The notes beneath the pieces are model-generated. The model had not been told where the DNA came from and ran no database searches. It saw nothing but the letters and a program-made list of their open reading frames with translations. 64,000 bases of DNA from Bubalus kerabau (lineage: Eukaryota > Chordata > Mammalia > Artiodactyla > Bovidae), in assembly GCF_029407905.1 (NCBI RefSeq), contig NC_073645.1, forward strand, positions 48,175,501 through 48,239,500, in the 5' to 3' direction. Each line of letters opens with the position of its first letter. The first letter of the stretch is position 1. Position numbers and translations under genes: made by a program. Positions 23,337-35,376 of this stretch are shown here, in pieces.

Positions 23337-25377
23337 TCAACGCATCGGAGCTGTACCACCTACTAAGCGCAGGTGCTAAACCGCCCGCCACCTGTGGGTT
23401 CTGTGCTGGTGCTTCCACGTGCTTTCAGCCCGTCCCGCCCCCGATGCGTCCTGCAGGGCAGAGCAAGGACTGGCTCTGAAACACTGATCACTGGATTACA
23501 GCCGGCCCTCGAACAGGACCAGCCTGTACCCCTGGGACCCAGGTAGCTGAGCAGAGACAAAGGGGAAACCCCGCCTACAGCCCCAGGTCACTCTAGGGAC
23601 AGCGGGCAGGCAAAGCTCTGACTGGGGAAGGAGACAGAGACCCACTGGTTAAAGGGTTGGCATCTCAGGGGTTGAGAGCTAGGCCGGCCTCCCAGCCTCC
23701 TCCCCAACTTCCTCAAGGCTCATCTCCTCTCAGTGAGTTGGCAGTCACCATGTTCCACTAATTCCATCACCCAAGAACCTCTGCATCTGTCACCCTTCTG
23801 TGTTCACTGCCCTGCACTAGCCTATCTTCATCATGTCCTGCCTGGAGCTATGTAGCCTCAGCTTTGATCACAAAATGAGGAGAACACTGGAAGCAGCATA
23901 TACCATGCCTGGTGGCCCCTTTGGACTCCTCTCTGGCGCCTCCATCTCTCCCTTTGCTCCCCACCCCCATCTACAGTCCAGCCACAGCTGACCCGAGCAC
24001 TCGGCAACCCTTCCCTGTGCAGCTTCCACATTGTCCCCCAGCACACCCCACCCTCCCCACCCTGGACCACGACCCAGCTGCAGGGTCTCTTCTCAGTACC
24101 AGGTCTCCTCCATCAGGGCCATATCCCACGGTGGGAGCAAGGCCAGCCTGTGGGTTGCCATGGCAACCCCCTTCCAAGGCACTTAGCAAATCCCAAGATC
24201 ACTGCCTTTTTTACTCGGGGGCGTTCCCCCAGAGGTGAGGAGGTCCAAGGACCAGGGACTGTGCCCAGCACAGAGTGGGTCCTCAAGAAAAGTTTGCTGA
24301 GAGATGGAGGAAGATGCTTCTTATGCCACTGCTAGAGCCAAGCCCAGGGGGCCCAGGAGGCTCCCAGACAAGGCAAGAAGGAGGCCACATATTTGTGAGC
24401 TTTGGGAACGCAAGCCATAGATGATGAGTGAGTCAAAACAGACTGGGGTCGCCGGCAGGACCTTTATAATGCTACTTCCTGGACTTTCTCGGGTCCCAGC
24501 TGGTCGTGAAAATCCCCCATCTCCACACAGGAGCCTGGTGAACGCTCACACTAGGCTCACACATGTACACACATGTGCCCACACATGTGTCACTGCCCCT
24601 GTCCCTTAGAGACTGCCCGGGACTCACTGGCCAGCAGGAAGCAGAGCTGGCCCTCTGGCCCTCGCTGTAACTGCCCTCAATGTCTGGAGCACGCTTTGCC
24701 CCCAGCCCGTGCTCGATGGGGCTTCTGTCAGCTGCTGGGGGCCCCACCTGAACCCCTCAGGTCTGTGCCAGGAGGGCCATGATCAGAGGCAGCTAACCCA
24801 GTTCGAATAGCAATTCAAGTCTTCCTTCTATCAGACGCCTTGACACTGTAGAGGGAGCTCGTTCACGCATATGATTTATTAACTAATTTAGCATGTAAGA
24901 AAAGCATCTGCATCTCGCTTTTATCATCTTGCCAGCAGACAGGCTGAAGACGAGATGCGGCCTGTAGACATGCTTAATGGGGCCTTAAGCACTCCTGCGC
25001 TTGTCCAGAGCTCACACGAGGCTCTGGTTTCAGAACTTGTCTGAGTGGGCTGGCCTAATACAAACAAACACGAGGGTAAACCTCTCATCAGCCATAAATA
25101 CCGCGGGGATCAGAAGAGCGGCCGTAAAATTGTGTGCCGGGGCCCTCTCAGAGCACTCTAGTCATCAGGACTGTCTCAGAACTGGGGAAATAAAAAGGTG
25201 CCTCAGTTATTTAAAACTATTGGCTGGGTCTCATCATATTTTATTATTATACACGATTTTAAGATTTTTCAGTCAAAGGAATGTGAACATGTGAGGGTGA
25301 TATCTGTTTTGGGCAAAACATCACCCTTGGAGGAGAATAAAAACTGTCTCCCCCACCAAAGGTATGTTTCCTCCCCT
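23337..25377. other. C10orf90 large intron, unassigned
   Basis: GC-rich unique sequence to about 24780, then a lower-GC block (24830-25370). Overlapping open frames on both strands reflect GC content rather than genes. Confidence 0.35.
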
Positions 25378-25757
25378 GTCCCTGTGACTTGATTTAGAAA
25401 TCAGATTCGTGCAGGTATGTGCAAGTTAAAATGAGGTCAGGCTGGGTGGAGGTGGACCCTGATCTGATGACCGGGGTCCTTGTGAGAGGAAGGAATTTGG
25501 ACACAGACACAAGGGGGGTGGAGGCAGGGAACAGAAAGATGCAACTGTAAACCAAGAAATGCCAGAAGTTGCCAGAAGCTCCCAGAGCCGGAAGAGAGGC
25601 AGAGCACGGATCTTCTCTGCACCTCCAGGAGAAATCACTCCAGAGGACACCTGGATTTTGGACTTCTGGCCTCGAGACTATGAGAGAATCCATTTCTGTT
25701 CCTTGAGCCACCCAGCCTCAGGCCATTTCTTACAGCAGCCCTAGGAAATGAATACAC
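25378..25757 (+). repeat. MLT1-type MaLR LTR (sense)
   Basis: GTGACTTGATTTAGAAATCA, GTTAAAATGAGGTCAGGCTG, GGAAGGAATTTGGACACAGA, then TTTGGACTTCTGGCCTCGAG and AGCAGCCCTAGGAAATGAAT follow the MLT1 order. An open frame across it is incidental. Confidence 0.65.
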
Positions 25758-27463
25758 AGGACAAGGCAGCCTCCCTCTGACATTTGAGATGGTGATATTC
25801 CAGGCCACTGGGGCCCTCGGTATGGCATGGCTGGAGGGCAGCTGGCCCAGGGGACAAGGATGAATGGTCTCATGCCTAACGAGTTCCCAAACATTCATGA
25901 GTCTCCATTTTTTCCTATACAAAGTGATGGGAGCTGACTGAAAAGGAAGCCTGTTAGACCCCATTTTTTGTGTATACATATTTTGAGCTCTAACGTGACA
26001 CTTTCATATTTGTTGAGAACACATTCACTTATCTAACCATCTTCATCAAGCAGCATCTTCAAAACTGTTGAGGCCAAGTGGCCCTCACACCTCAGGCACC
26101 ACGGGCACCCTGGCAGCCCTCCCCAGGACAAGCCTGGACCCTGAAGGCCCTGGGGGGACCCTCAGCTGTGGCTGACACTTGGTCCTTCTTGCCAACTTGA
26201 TATATCTACACCAGAACCCAGATTGCTCTCTGTTGAGCCAGAAACTAAGGCGCCTCCAGAGAACACACCCACATAGTCCACATCTGCCAATCAGCTTCAA
26301 ACGCCAATGTGAGACACATTTCCAGGCAGGGAAAGTCTTTGCACATATATTTTGCTGATTTCCTTTCCTTAGCATCCTGGGAAGGGTCACCAGGGCCGAG
26401 CAGCAGGTGTCCCGCCAGATCCTTCACCGCGGGAAGGATGCGTTCAAGTTTGCCCTTGCTGAGGTCTTGGATGACTCCGCCAGAAGAGCTCTGGGTTGGG
26501 GGGGCGGGTGTGGGCGGAGGGGGACTCAGCCTGCCTGTGTTTAACAGTAATCCTATTCCAATGCCTGCTGTCCCCCAGCCACTCTGTAAGATCCTGGTAA
26601 TATTTGCTAAGCTGCATTTTATTGACTACGGTTATTTCCCCAGAGGACTTTTATTCAGAATCAGACCAATGATTTCACCTCCTGGGGCCCAGAACATTTT
26701 GCTAGGAAGATCTTGTTCCTCTATCCAAAGAAATAAAACAGAGGTTTCCCCAGGCCTCCAGATTTTAAGATTTGGGTTGGCAGGCCATCAGAATATGCTC
26801 CCATGTCCCCATTCTTGCCCTTGTCTCTTCTTGTTATTCTTTCTGGTTTAATAGTCTGTTTATAAGCTCCACGAACAAAAGGACGGAGGCCAGCCTTGCT
26901 CACCAAGCTCTCCCCGGTTCCCTGCGTGGGGTCTGGCCTGGAGAAGGTTCCCGATAACGCCTTCTCCAGGGAATCCAGGAGCACCACCCTCACAGGGTCC
27001 ATGTGACACCCACCTCCCAGGGCTCCCAAAGCGGTCCAGCCCGACGCTGAGCTCGCAGCAGGAAAGGGGTTTTGCGATGACGAATGTTGATGCAGACAAA
27101 CTGGAGTCAGCCCTCTCACCCTGAGACCAGTTTTGCAATCTATCAAGGGCAAAGCGGAGCTCTTGGAGTATCTGTTACGGAGCCAAGAATTTGAACCAGC
27201 TACCCTGGCTGCCATAGCACTTCTTTCCCAGCTGAAATGGGGAATGTGTATCCCCAGCTATTTCTGCTGAATTCAGGGTCTGCGGATCACCTCTCAAAAC
27301 GGGCAGGTTCCCAGGGCGGGCTGTGTGACCCTGAGGTTTGGGCACTTCAGTGAACACCAGTCCTGCACATGTCAGGGGCACCGTTGGGACCATCGGTTTG
27401 GACGAGGGCCCCAGCCCTGGGGTCCCACATCTCACCGGCCCTCCCGAGCCAGCTGCAGCTTAC
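25758..27463. other. C10orf90 intron, unassigned
   Basis: Unique-looking sequence between the MLT1 and the ALMS exon. Open frames such as 26309-26851 (plus) have no supporting family or splice evidence. Confidence 0.35.
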
Positions 27464-27641
27464 CGCTGAGAGGGTGGGGGATGGTGACCTGCTTCTTGTG
27501 GGCGCGGACAGGAAGGAGACTCTGCTTTGGAGCCAGGGTCTCCTTCCCCTGGGCTTTTCTCTGCTGGACCATGTGCTCCAGCTTCTTCAGACGTTCTTGC
27601 GAGCGAGAAATGAACTGAGGCTTGCGAATTTCCAGGGCCTC
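27464..27641 (-). CDS. C10orf90: C10orf90 exon with first half of the ALMS motif (178 bp)
   Basis: The acceptor is CTCCTCTAG and the donor GTAAGC. The exon encodes 59 residues plus one base. It opens with EALEIRKPQFISRSQERLKK, the hallmark start of the ALMS motif (a proline followed by FISRS and a basic helix). It continues LEHMVQQRKAQ and ends at PHPLS. In ALMS1 and C10orf90 this domain directs centrosomal localisation. The match to the family core is close enough to identify the domain by eye. The following intron (10973-27463) is the largest complete one in the window. Confidence 0.92.
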
Positions 27642-27689
27642 CTAGAGGAGTCAAGAAAACATTTTACTAAGGTATGCCTGCTTATATAT

Positions 27690-27815
27690 TCATGTATTTA
27701 TCTTTTATTTCTTGGTCACACTGAGAGGTAGGCAGAATCTTTGTTCCCCGACCAGGGATCGAACCCATGCCCCCTGCATTCGAACCACAGGGTCCTAACC
27801 ACTGGGGAGCTCCCG
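27690..27815 (-). mobile_element. CHR-type tRNA SINE (antisense)
   Basis: TTGTTCCCCGACCAGGGATC followed by GAACCCATGCCCCCTGCATT and CCTAACCACTGGGGAGCTCC is the antisense of the cetartiodactyl CHR SINE head. It lies just upstream of the ALMS exon acceptor. Confidence 0.75.
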
Positions 27816-29602
27816 AAACTTTTTAAGAGAAGTGACTCGGAAAGGCAATGCATCCATCTGATTTGGTCAAGATGCTAATAAAAAGTACAGTGCAAGAGCA
27901 CACCCTGATTTTCTTCCAACCCCTTACGGACAGATGGCCACAGACCTATTGATGATGCAGGTATCAGTTAGCACTAAGGGCCCCCCTGTAGCATGACTGA
28001 GTTACCAACATCAAAGGTACATCTCTTCCCATTTCTCCTTCCACCTGGCAATTCATTCATCTTCAACAGATGAAAATCTGAACACCCCAAAATGCCATAT
28101 TCCAAGGTGATATTGGTGGGAAAGGAATGCAAGCCTTAGGAGTCACCTGCTTCTGCCAGGGGCTGGATGCCTTCTGGAAGCTCAGAACGAGATCATTCTC
28201 CCAGCGCGACTCGTGTATCTTTTCAGGAGAAACAGTAATCCTAGAGAACGGAACCAGCTTCTCCCCCCAGAAAGTCAGGGCTGGCAGGAGAGCTTTTTCT
28301 TTGCAAAACGGTTCTGCAGACTCCGTAGAGGAGGTCAGAATCCCCGTGCTTTCTCTTCAGCCTCATCTCTCTCTGCATCCCCAACTCCATGCGTGAACAA
28401 AGCTCCCCACATAGGTTTACTGAAGAAGAATGACCACCACTGATATGTCCTGCTCTGTGCTAGACACTGACCTTGACTGTTTTGGTGCATCTGTCATCTA
28501 AGAATCCCTGCACGATTCTGGAAGGCAGATACATTTCTCCCCAGGAGCCACAAACTCCTGGATGGCACAGGCTGTGTCTCCTCCACTTTGTACCCTGCAC
28601 AGCCAGCGCCCCAGCTCTGTACACGGCAGGGGCTCAGCACAGGCCCCCCAGAGCTGCAGCCGTAGCAGAAATACCCTCAGCCCCATTCCTCTCCCAGCCC
28701 TCGGGGGGCTCACAGGTTCCAGGCAGAGGGTGGTGTGGGCTCCATCTGTGTCATGGATGTGCCCCTAGACGTTGTGCCAGGAAAGGAGTCTCCTGGTCGC
28801 TTGGCCTCCAAGGTGCCAGCCTGAGTCCCGGGGCCTGGGGAGACAGCCCCTGGAACTGCCTGTGGGGCCCTGTGTGGCTGCTGCCCCAGCTGTCTGCCCT
28901 GAGGCTGGAGGCCCGGGCAGCTTCAGGGCCACCGGCGACTCTCCCGATGGATTCTGGGATGATGGGAGGGATGATCCCCATCCCTCCACCTGGGGGAGGG
29001 GGGTGGAGCCCACAACCCATCTGCAGGGCGGTTTACAACACCCATGTCTCCCAGGAGGCATGGCTAGCCTTCTCTGGGTTGTTTGTCCTTCTAATCTTTA
29101 TATCCGTGTATTTTTTGCACTTTAAAAAAATGCATTCACTTTACTTCTACAATTGGGCAAAGACACAAAATGAAAGCTTCCATATCCTTGAACTCAAGCC
29201 CCCATGACCTTGGGACTACCTTCATCTTTCAAAGGCTTAACATGCTTATCTGAAGACAGGGTTGTAGGGACAGACTCCCACCTCACAGGAGTGACCCTCT
29301 CCTTGTCTAGGCCCCAGAAAGTTCCCCACACATGCTGACTCTCCTTGCTCCAATCACGGTCACCATTGATGGCAAGCGATCCCCAACCTAGCCTGGGCAG
29401 ATAGCACCATCTTCTTCCTCACATGGTGGGAAAGAGGCCCAGGGAGGTTATGGGACCTGCCCAGAGTCACACAGCTGCCAGGAAGTGGAGTCAGATCTCC
29501 AGGAGCAGTGAGGCCGTGTGCCCATGGGCTCCCTGGGAAGCCTCCCCTTGGCGGGAATCGAGCCAGAATGTATGGTGGGAGTCAAGCTGGACCTTGCCTT
29601 AC
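27816..29602. other. C10orf90 intron with incidental long open frame
   Basis: Includes a 244-codon plus-strand open frame (28473-29207) in GC-rich sequence and an antisense MIR at 29395-29510. No coding evidence beyond length. Confidence 0.35.
29395..29510 (-). repeat. MIR SINE remnant (antisense)
   Basis: GGCCCAGGGAGGTTATGGGA then CCAGAGTCACACAGCTGCCA is a clear antisense MIR core. Confidence 0.7.
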
Positions 29603-29787
29603 CTGCAAGGTCAGGGAGCTTTCGGGCCCTTGCTGGATCTCGGAACAGTCTTCTGGCAGGACGTGGGTCTCTGGGTCCTCCGGGGGCGCTGGCTCGGCAG
29701 GTGCTGGCTTGGACTTGGGGTTGGCGGGGTGCTCACTCTCCTCGCATTCCTTTATTTTAACAACCAAATCACAGCACGTGTAATCCC
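29603..29787 (-). CDS. C10orf90: C10orf90 internal exon (185 bp)
   Basis: The acceptor is TTCTCTCCCAG directly above 29787 and the donor is GTAAGG at 29602-29597. Two leading bases (GG) complete the codon left by the upstream exon, giving 61 further residues and a phase-0 end after SLTLQ. The peptide starts DYTCCDLVVKIKECEE, followed by a proline/alanine-rich acidic stretch with PAPAEPAPPEDPE. This lies just N-terminal to the ALMS motif. A long plus-strand open frame elsewhere in this intron has no splice or composition support. Confidence 0.85.
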
Positions 29788-32700
29788 CTGGGAGAGAAGA
29801 TTTAGAATTCCATTTAGAGGGCACCAGGCGCTTTTCTCCTGGCTTTTCAACACCATTAGACACAGAAGACAATTTGGAAAATGGAAATGCCAGTGGGTTA
29901 TTAATGGGCCTCGTTAAGCCGACGAGATCACGCCCCATCACAGACCCCCGGGTGCCCTGGTCGCAGGGAGGCATGTCTGTGGACAGCCAGACTCGAGACT
30001 GGCTATGCCACGCAGGTATTCCCTTGGCAAATGTGCTTTTGCAGCCAAGGCAAAGAAACGTCCTCTATTTTGCACTTCATATTAAGTGTGTCCTGTGCAA
30101 TTAATACAGTTGGGTTGTTTGGGGACCATGAATTAATTTATCTTATGTTTGCTACAGTAATGATGTAAGACAGAGGAATGGTGTTCAATTATTTATCCCG
30201 CCCCTTAATCTACTGGAGACCAGCACTGGCTTGACATTCGTAATTGGGACTCTGTGTCTCAGCACTGGGTTTAGCCCCATCCTGGGGCTGTTCTGACACC
30301 CTTTGGTGGAAAAGGTCAGGGCTTCAGCCGATGTCACAGCGCTTGGGGCAGAGTCAGCTTTGGGGTGCTGAGAGGGGGGATTTGTATGGATTCCCTGACC
30401 ACTTACTGACCAAGTGCTCCGCGGGGAGCACAGTGTCTGTCCCAGGCCACTCTTCCCGTCTGAAGTCCCCTCTCCCCCATCACACGTCCCCCCAACCGCA
30501 GCCTGACCAGCCCTCTGTGGTCTGAAACCCAACCACGTTCTCCTTTCTCCTCACCCACACGCCCTCCCATCTCCACGAAACCCCTTTGATCCCACCACCC
30601 GGTGACCTCCTACCTTCAGGCTGAGCCCAGAGTTTTCAGAAAGCCGGGCCCCCTCCCCAGGCACACCCCGTCCTGCCTCCTCTGTGTGCCTGCCGTGGAA
30701 CGCACTGTACACATCAGCAGCGTCAGTGGGCCCATCACAGGATGCTCCAACCCCACAAGCCTGGGACTTTCTGGAGGGCTGGACCCATCATATTCACCCT
30801 GAGCCTCGCCAGACTGCCAGCCCGGGTGCGCTGGAGCTGCTGGTTCTGCTGGGTGGGGAGAGGTGGTCATTTTGAAGCTCATGTGACCACAGGATGCAAC
30901 TCCACGGTCCCCTGGGTCCCTTAACTGATCCCCCAGTATAACCTCTGCCATCACAGCCAGATCCTCCCTCGTCTGGACCAGCCGTCCTATATTCTCCCAA
31001 GGTCCACTAACGCCCCTGCCGACAAGCTCTGCAAGCACACCGGATGCCTCACAGCTCATTCACGATGGATGTTGCCCACCAGGTACCGATTTCAATTCTT
31101 TGCCAACAACATGCTACTTAGAAGTTCACGACTCATTCTTGTTCTTCTAAGCATTTGTTCCTATTCTTTCTAGATCTTTCCCTATTGCTCCCCATTCCTG
31201 CTTCAGGACTGATTCCTAGCTGAGATATTTGTCCCTAGCCCTCCAGCCAGAGTTAATTCCACTTTCTACCACACTGCTTCCATACCATGTGAACCTTTAT
31301 TCTAGCTCAGCCCATACTCAGGGAAGCCAGAGGTCCTCCCATGCTCCCCCACCGCCAGATCCAGAGACCCCAAGAGCAGGGCCGACATGCCCGTCTTCCT
31401 CAGTGCTCACATAAGAGCTCCGTTTACTACCTTCCTGGGCCGCCAGGCCTCCACAGTGACGTGCTCTGTACTAGGTCTGGCCGGTCTCAGCACCGTCTCC
31501 CCGCCTCCAACTTGGACCTCTCCCATCCATCCTCCTCATAGTCCAGGAGACACCCGCCTTCAGAGGACATCTAGTTAGGGCTCCTCTAAGGACTTGGCTC
31601 AGCCTCCAGTCCAGACCCCTTAGTGGGTTTATAAGGACCCTCCAGGCTGACCCGTTAGGGTCCTTGGGTTCCTGCAGGCCTCCTCCCCACCCCCGCACCG
31701 TGGTCCCCCAGATCCCACATCAGCCCTGCTCTTTCCATCCACTCTCTGCTTCCCATGTGCCTTTCCCTCCACACTTGGGGTCTGATTTTTCTTCCTCGGA
31801 AGCACTTCTTGAGGAAGATGTCTCTGTGCAGCCCCAGCTTGTATCACCTGGGGCATCCTCAGCTTCCTGACAGGTCACCCAGGCACGGCTATGACCATAG
31901 TGACTCTGGAACAGGACTGCAAGCGCCTGGCGGGCAGGAAGCCCTGAGCACCATGCCTGACACACAGTAGGTGTTTAATAAGTGCTTCTCTCATGGTAGA
32001 CAGTGGGCATTCAATACATGCTTATTTCATTTATTAGTGAATAACAAGCTAGAGATTCACTTGTGTTCCAAGAAAAATTATGTTCATCAGTTATCATAAA
32101 TACTTTAATTTTTCCAGTCCAAAGCTCTAGAATCTATTAGTTTTCTTTCTGTCCTTAGCTATAGCTCTTTGGGGACATTTTTATAGAGCGATTGGAAATC
32201 TGAATTTTCTCTGATATAACTGGGCACCAGATATCTTTTTTACTATTTTATTCCTAAATGTTTTTAAATTTATCAATAGTTCCTGCAATATTAGTTGAGG
32301 TCAGCCTCTTGGCCTTTAGAGAAAGGATGGTCTAGTTTGAATTCAGCCTCTAGAGAGGCTGAGACGGGGGCCTATCTCAAAGGCACTGTGAGGTCAGGGC
32401 CCTCATGCCTGTTGAGTGCCTGGTACGTGTGGTACAAGCACCCCTTGGCCATTAGCCCAGCTGGTCAGCTCCCGAGGACCATTGGCAGACTGGTGGGCCC
32501 GCTGCCTTCGGGGCAGCCACACCAGCATCTCAAAGTTTCCCTGACTCAGCCCGAGAGCCACACCTGGAAGCGGCCTTCTTCCCAACCCCAGGCGATGTGG
32601 CCTTGTGCACAGCAGGGCTGGGAATTCCTGACCTGGGCAACACTGCCTTCTCCCTGCATGCGAGGCAGACTCGCCCACCACTTAGACCTGCTGGGCTTGC

Positions 32701-32840
32701 TTCCCTCGTGGCGCACACGGATGGATAGGGCAGCATCACAAGGGAAGCTGGGGTGAAGCAGGGCCCAGCAAGACCCTGCACTGTGTTCCCCGTGAAGATC
32801 AAGGAAGAACCATCTCATCCCTGCCTCCCTCGCTCCTTAC
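29788..32840. other. C10orf90 intron, C/T-rich, weak old repeats
   Basis: Long C/T-rich stretch (30440-31860), with a MIR- or L2-like end at about 31940-32020 (CACACAGTAGGTGTTTAATA). No genes recognised apart from the flanking exons. Confidence 0.35.
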
Positions 32841-33131
32841 CTTCCGGGGCCTCTCTTTCTATCTGAACACTGTGTTCTTCCTGCGGAGATGCACACAGGT
32901 CTTGGAAGGGGCAAAGGAACCCTGGAAAAGGGACCTTGGGTTTTGGGAGGCGCTGCTGCTGACTCTCTGCGGGTTCAGAGAGGTCACTAGACTGAGAGCT
33001 GTTGCTTGGAGAGCTAGAACCATCAGGAAGGGGGTCTCTAACCAGCTTCCATTCCACTGGGGGAGCAGACACAATCTCACGTGCTCCTTCTTGTTGCTTC
33101 TCGCTGCTTCCAGAAAATACGTTTGGTTCTA
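32841..33131 (-). CDS. C10orf90: C10orf90 internal exon (291 bp), serine/proline-rich linker
   Basis: The acceptor reads TTTTTAG just above 33131 and the donor is GTAAGG at 32840-32835. The exon starts with two bases of a split codon and ends with one base (phase 1), encoding 96 full residues. The peptide has no recognisable fold. It contains a serine-rich stretch (SSSPSNSSQSSDLSEP) and a proline/lysine stretch (RLPKPKVPFPG), and ends EREAPE followed by a split glycine. It precedes the ALMS region and looks like the disordered linker typical of this protein. The frame stays open upstream into the intron, so the start rests on the splice acceptor and on the phase match with the next exon. The preceding exon was not found in the window. 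Confidence 0.8.
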
Positions 33132-33502
33132 CTAAAAATAAAATGAGAGTTGTGCTCAAACATCTGATGAGCCCACATCTGAAGTACTGACTTCTGCACT
33201 CCAGGCTCTCCCAGAGACAAGCAGATCGACTGCAGCCTGGGGTGCAGATGGAGAAGGCTGCCTGGGGTGAGTGGGGTGGGGGGAGATGGCAGGGGGCGGG
33301 GATGGATACGGGAGTCACTGATGCCCTAGACCATATGCTCCCCCAGCCACGACAACACACGTGGTCACCAGTCCTGGCCAGACGTCCGCGGGGTCCACTC
33401 AGGAGCCTTCCACAGACACTGCTATTACGTATAAAGCTCTCAAGCGACCATGCTCCCTGGTGTACTTAGGAGCCTGGAAACCCTTCTGGACGGTAGATAA
33501 TT

Positions 33503-33840
33503 GAGCAGGCGGTTTAGCACACTGACTCTGGGGCCAGATACCTGGGTTCAGTTCCCACCTCAACTATAAAATTGAGGTTGACAGTATAACAAGGCAAGAA
33601 TATTAAATATTATGTGTCTAATTTTATTATCATATTCATCTTTATTAATAAATTCACCTAGTTAAATAATAAGCAATATATTTATATCATCATAATTGAT
33701 ATAGTAAATAACATATATATATATACTAAATGTTAAAATCTAGGCAATACTATAATAAAATAATGATCCAGGTAAGGTATTTTGTGCAGTAGCTGATACT
33801 ACTGAGCATGTAATAAATGTTTGTTATCATTATTATTCCA
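33503..33840 (+). repeat. MIR SINE interrupted by AT-rich sequence
   Basis: The left part TCTGGGGCCAGATACCTGGG and the right part AGCATGTAATAAATGTTTGT are in sense MIR order. They are separated by ~200 bp of A/T-rich sequence including a short (AT)n. Confidence 0.6.
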
Positions 33841-34324
33841 TGAACAGTGATGCTACGTATGTCCTGTGGCAAGTGTGGAGGCAGGAGGTACCTCATCAGG
33901 CGCTGGTGCTCCTGTCTAAAACAGCAGTGGGTCTAAAACATGTACAGTGCGTTGCTCGTTGCCACAATGTCGTATCAAAGGTCTGCAAACCACCTTATAT
34001 TTATCAGTAGGGGCCTGTTAAGTAAGTTACAGCACCTTGTACTTTGCAGCCGTGAAAAAGAACGAGGCACGTGATCTTGTGTAGTCATGAAACTGTCTAT
34101 AAATGCATTATCAAGTGAGCAAAAAGTGGACAGTGTGTCAGACCTGCCTCCTGAGTCCAGGCTTATTTGTTCAAAATATCTCTGGAAGGACCCAGAAAAC
34201 CCTGGGACCAGGAGAGGGCAACATGGGACCGGGAACTGGGGGTGGGAGAGAGACTTTCTCTTTTCCTCTTTGCTGATTTTGTACTCTTTTTGTTTTCTTT
34301 CTTCTTCTTCTTTTAGAATACTTT

Positions 34325-34451
34325 ATACTTTTTCTTTTTAATTTGGCTGCACCACGTAGTATGTGGAATCCTTGTTCCCTGAGCCGGGACTGAACCTGCT
34401 CACCTGCAGCAGAAGCACGGTCTTAACCACTGGACCTCCAGGGAAGTCCCT
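34325..34451 (-). mobile_element. CHR-type tRNA SINE (antisense)
   Basis: ATTTGGCTGCACCACGTAGT ... TCTTAACCACTGGACCTCCA then GGGAAGTCCC: antisense of the CHR SINE, head included. Confidence 0.85.
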
Positions 34452-34562
34452 ACTCTACAAACGTTTTAAAGTTATTCACTTTAAATACAGCGGGGACTCC
34501 TCACCAGGTGTCATCTCTTCCCAGTGCTGAGGCCCCCAAAGTGGAGACAGGCACAGCTGCCA

Positions 34563-34959
34563 GTGGGGTGCATGCAGCCCTCCGGCATCCAGGGGCAGAC
34601 GAAAAAGTGGGGTGCATGCAGCCCTCCGGCATCCAGGGGCAGATGAAAAAGTGGGGCGCATGCAGCCCTCCGGCATCCAGGGGCAGACGAAAAAGTGGGG
34701 TGCATGCAGCCCTCCGGCATCCAGGGGCAGACGAAAAAGTGGGGTGCATGCAGCCCTCCGGCATCCAGGGGCAGATGAAAAAGTGGGGTGCATGCAGCCC
34801 TCCGGCATCCAGGGGCAGATGAAAAAGTGGGGGGCATGCAGCCCTCCGGCATCCAGGGGCAGATGAAAAAGTGGGGTGCATGCAGCCCTCCGGCATCCAG
34901 GGGCAGATGAAAAAGTGGGGGGCATGCAGCCCTCCAGCATCCAGGGGCAGATGAAAAAG
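34563..34959. repeat. 44-bp minisatellite, nine copies
   Basis: CATGCAGCCCTCC recurs at 34571, 34615, 34659, 34703, 34747, 34791, 34835, 34879 and 34923, exactly 44 bp apart. Copies differ at a few sites (GACGA or GATGA; TGCATG, CGCATG or GGCATG). All three minus frames remain open across it, producing 185- and 201-codon frames that are artefacts of the repeat. Confidence 0.97.
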
Positions 34960-35376
34960 GTCCTGGGAACCACTGGCATAGTCAAGAGTCTTGGAAGACT
35001 CAGGCCGTATTTTCTGAGATGTTTTATACACAAAAAGGAAATGAGTCCATGACCACCAGGCGCTGATTAGAACAGTGGCATCTCCTAAAATGCCAGTTGT
35101 CTGCAATCAGCTCCAGCCCTGTCTTTTCTGAGTCTGGGCACTGTGGTCAGTGAGGACAGGTGAATGGTGGTGAGGTTGGCGGGGCAGGGGGAGACAGAAC
35201 CCAGGGGTCCCCCTGGTGGGCCTCCTGGCTGTGGGACCAAGGCAGGAGAGGCATTAGGGGGTGGAGCCAGTACGCCTGCTTCCACGAACAAGGGAAGGGC
35301 CCCGGGTCCGCCTGCCTGGAATGTGAGTGCCCCCACAAATGGTGGTCATTGCTGACCTTGTCATCTGGAGAAGGAT

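Larger units (their letters stand above)
6526..33131 (-). other. C10orf90: C10orf90 (FATS) gene, 3' portion: six coding exons
   Basis: Six minus-strand exons splice in compatible phase (1, 0, 1, 2, 0) into 857 coding bases: 284 residues and a TAA stop. Introns are 3053, 1961, 16491, 4156 and 88 bp, all GT-AG. The joined product ends in an ALMS motif, the C-terminal domain shared by ALMS1, CEP295 and C10orf90. The short exons and the end DQLLQRNAV fit C10orf90 as I remember it. Known for the family: the human protein (about 700 residues) is centrosomal, and it is reported to bind p21 and HDAC1 and to promote p53 ubiquitination. About 60% of the protein, including any large N-terminal exon, must lie above 64000, because no minus-strand open frame of that size occurs between 33132 and 64000. 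CEP295 or ALMS1 is a less likely identity. Confidence 0.87.

Noticed and set aside
26309..26851. 180-codon plus-strand open frame
   Set aside because: No recognised domain, no splice partners, and a competing minus frame at 26721-27215. Considered chance.
28473..29207. 244-codon plus-strand open frame
   Set aside because: GC-rich intron sequence opposite C10orf90. The translation is proline/glycine/tryptophan-rich without any domain, and overlapping frames on both strands are also open.
34563..34959. CRISPR-like array
   Set aside because: Repeats are contiguous 44-bp units without unique spacers, in a mammalian intron.
34476..35106. 185- and 201-codon minus-strand frames with repeated CPWMPEGCM-type units
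   Set aside because: They are products of the 44-bp minisatellite, whose period is not a multiple of three. All frames are open, so it is not a protein.
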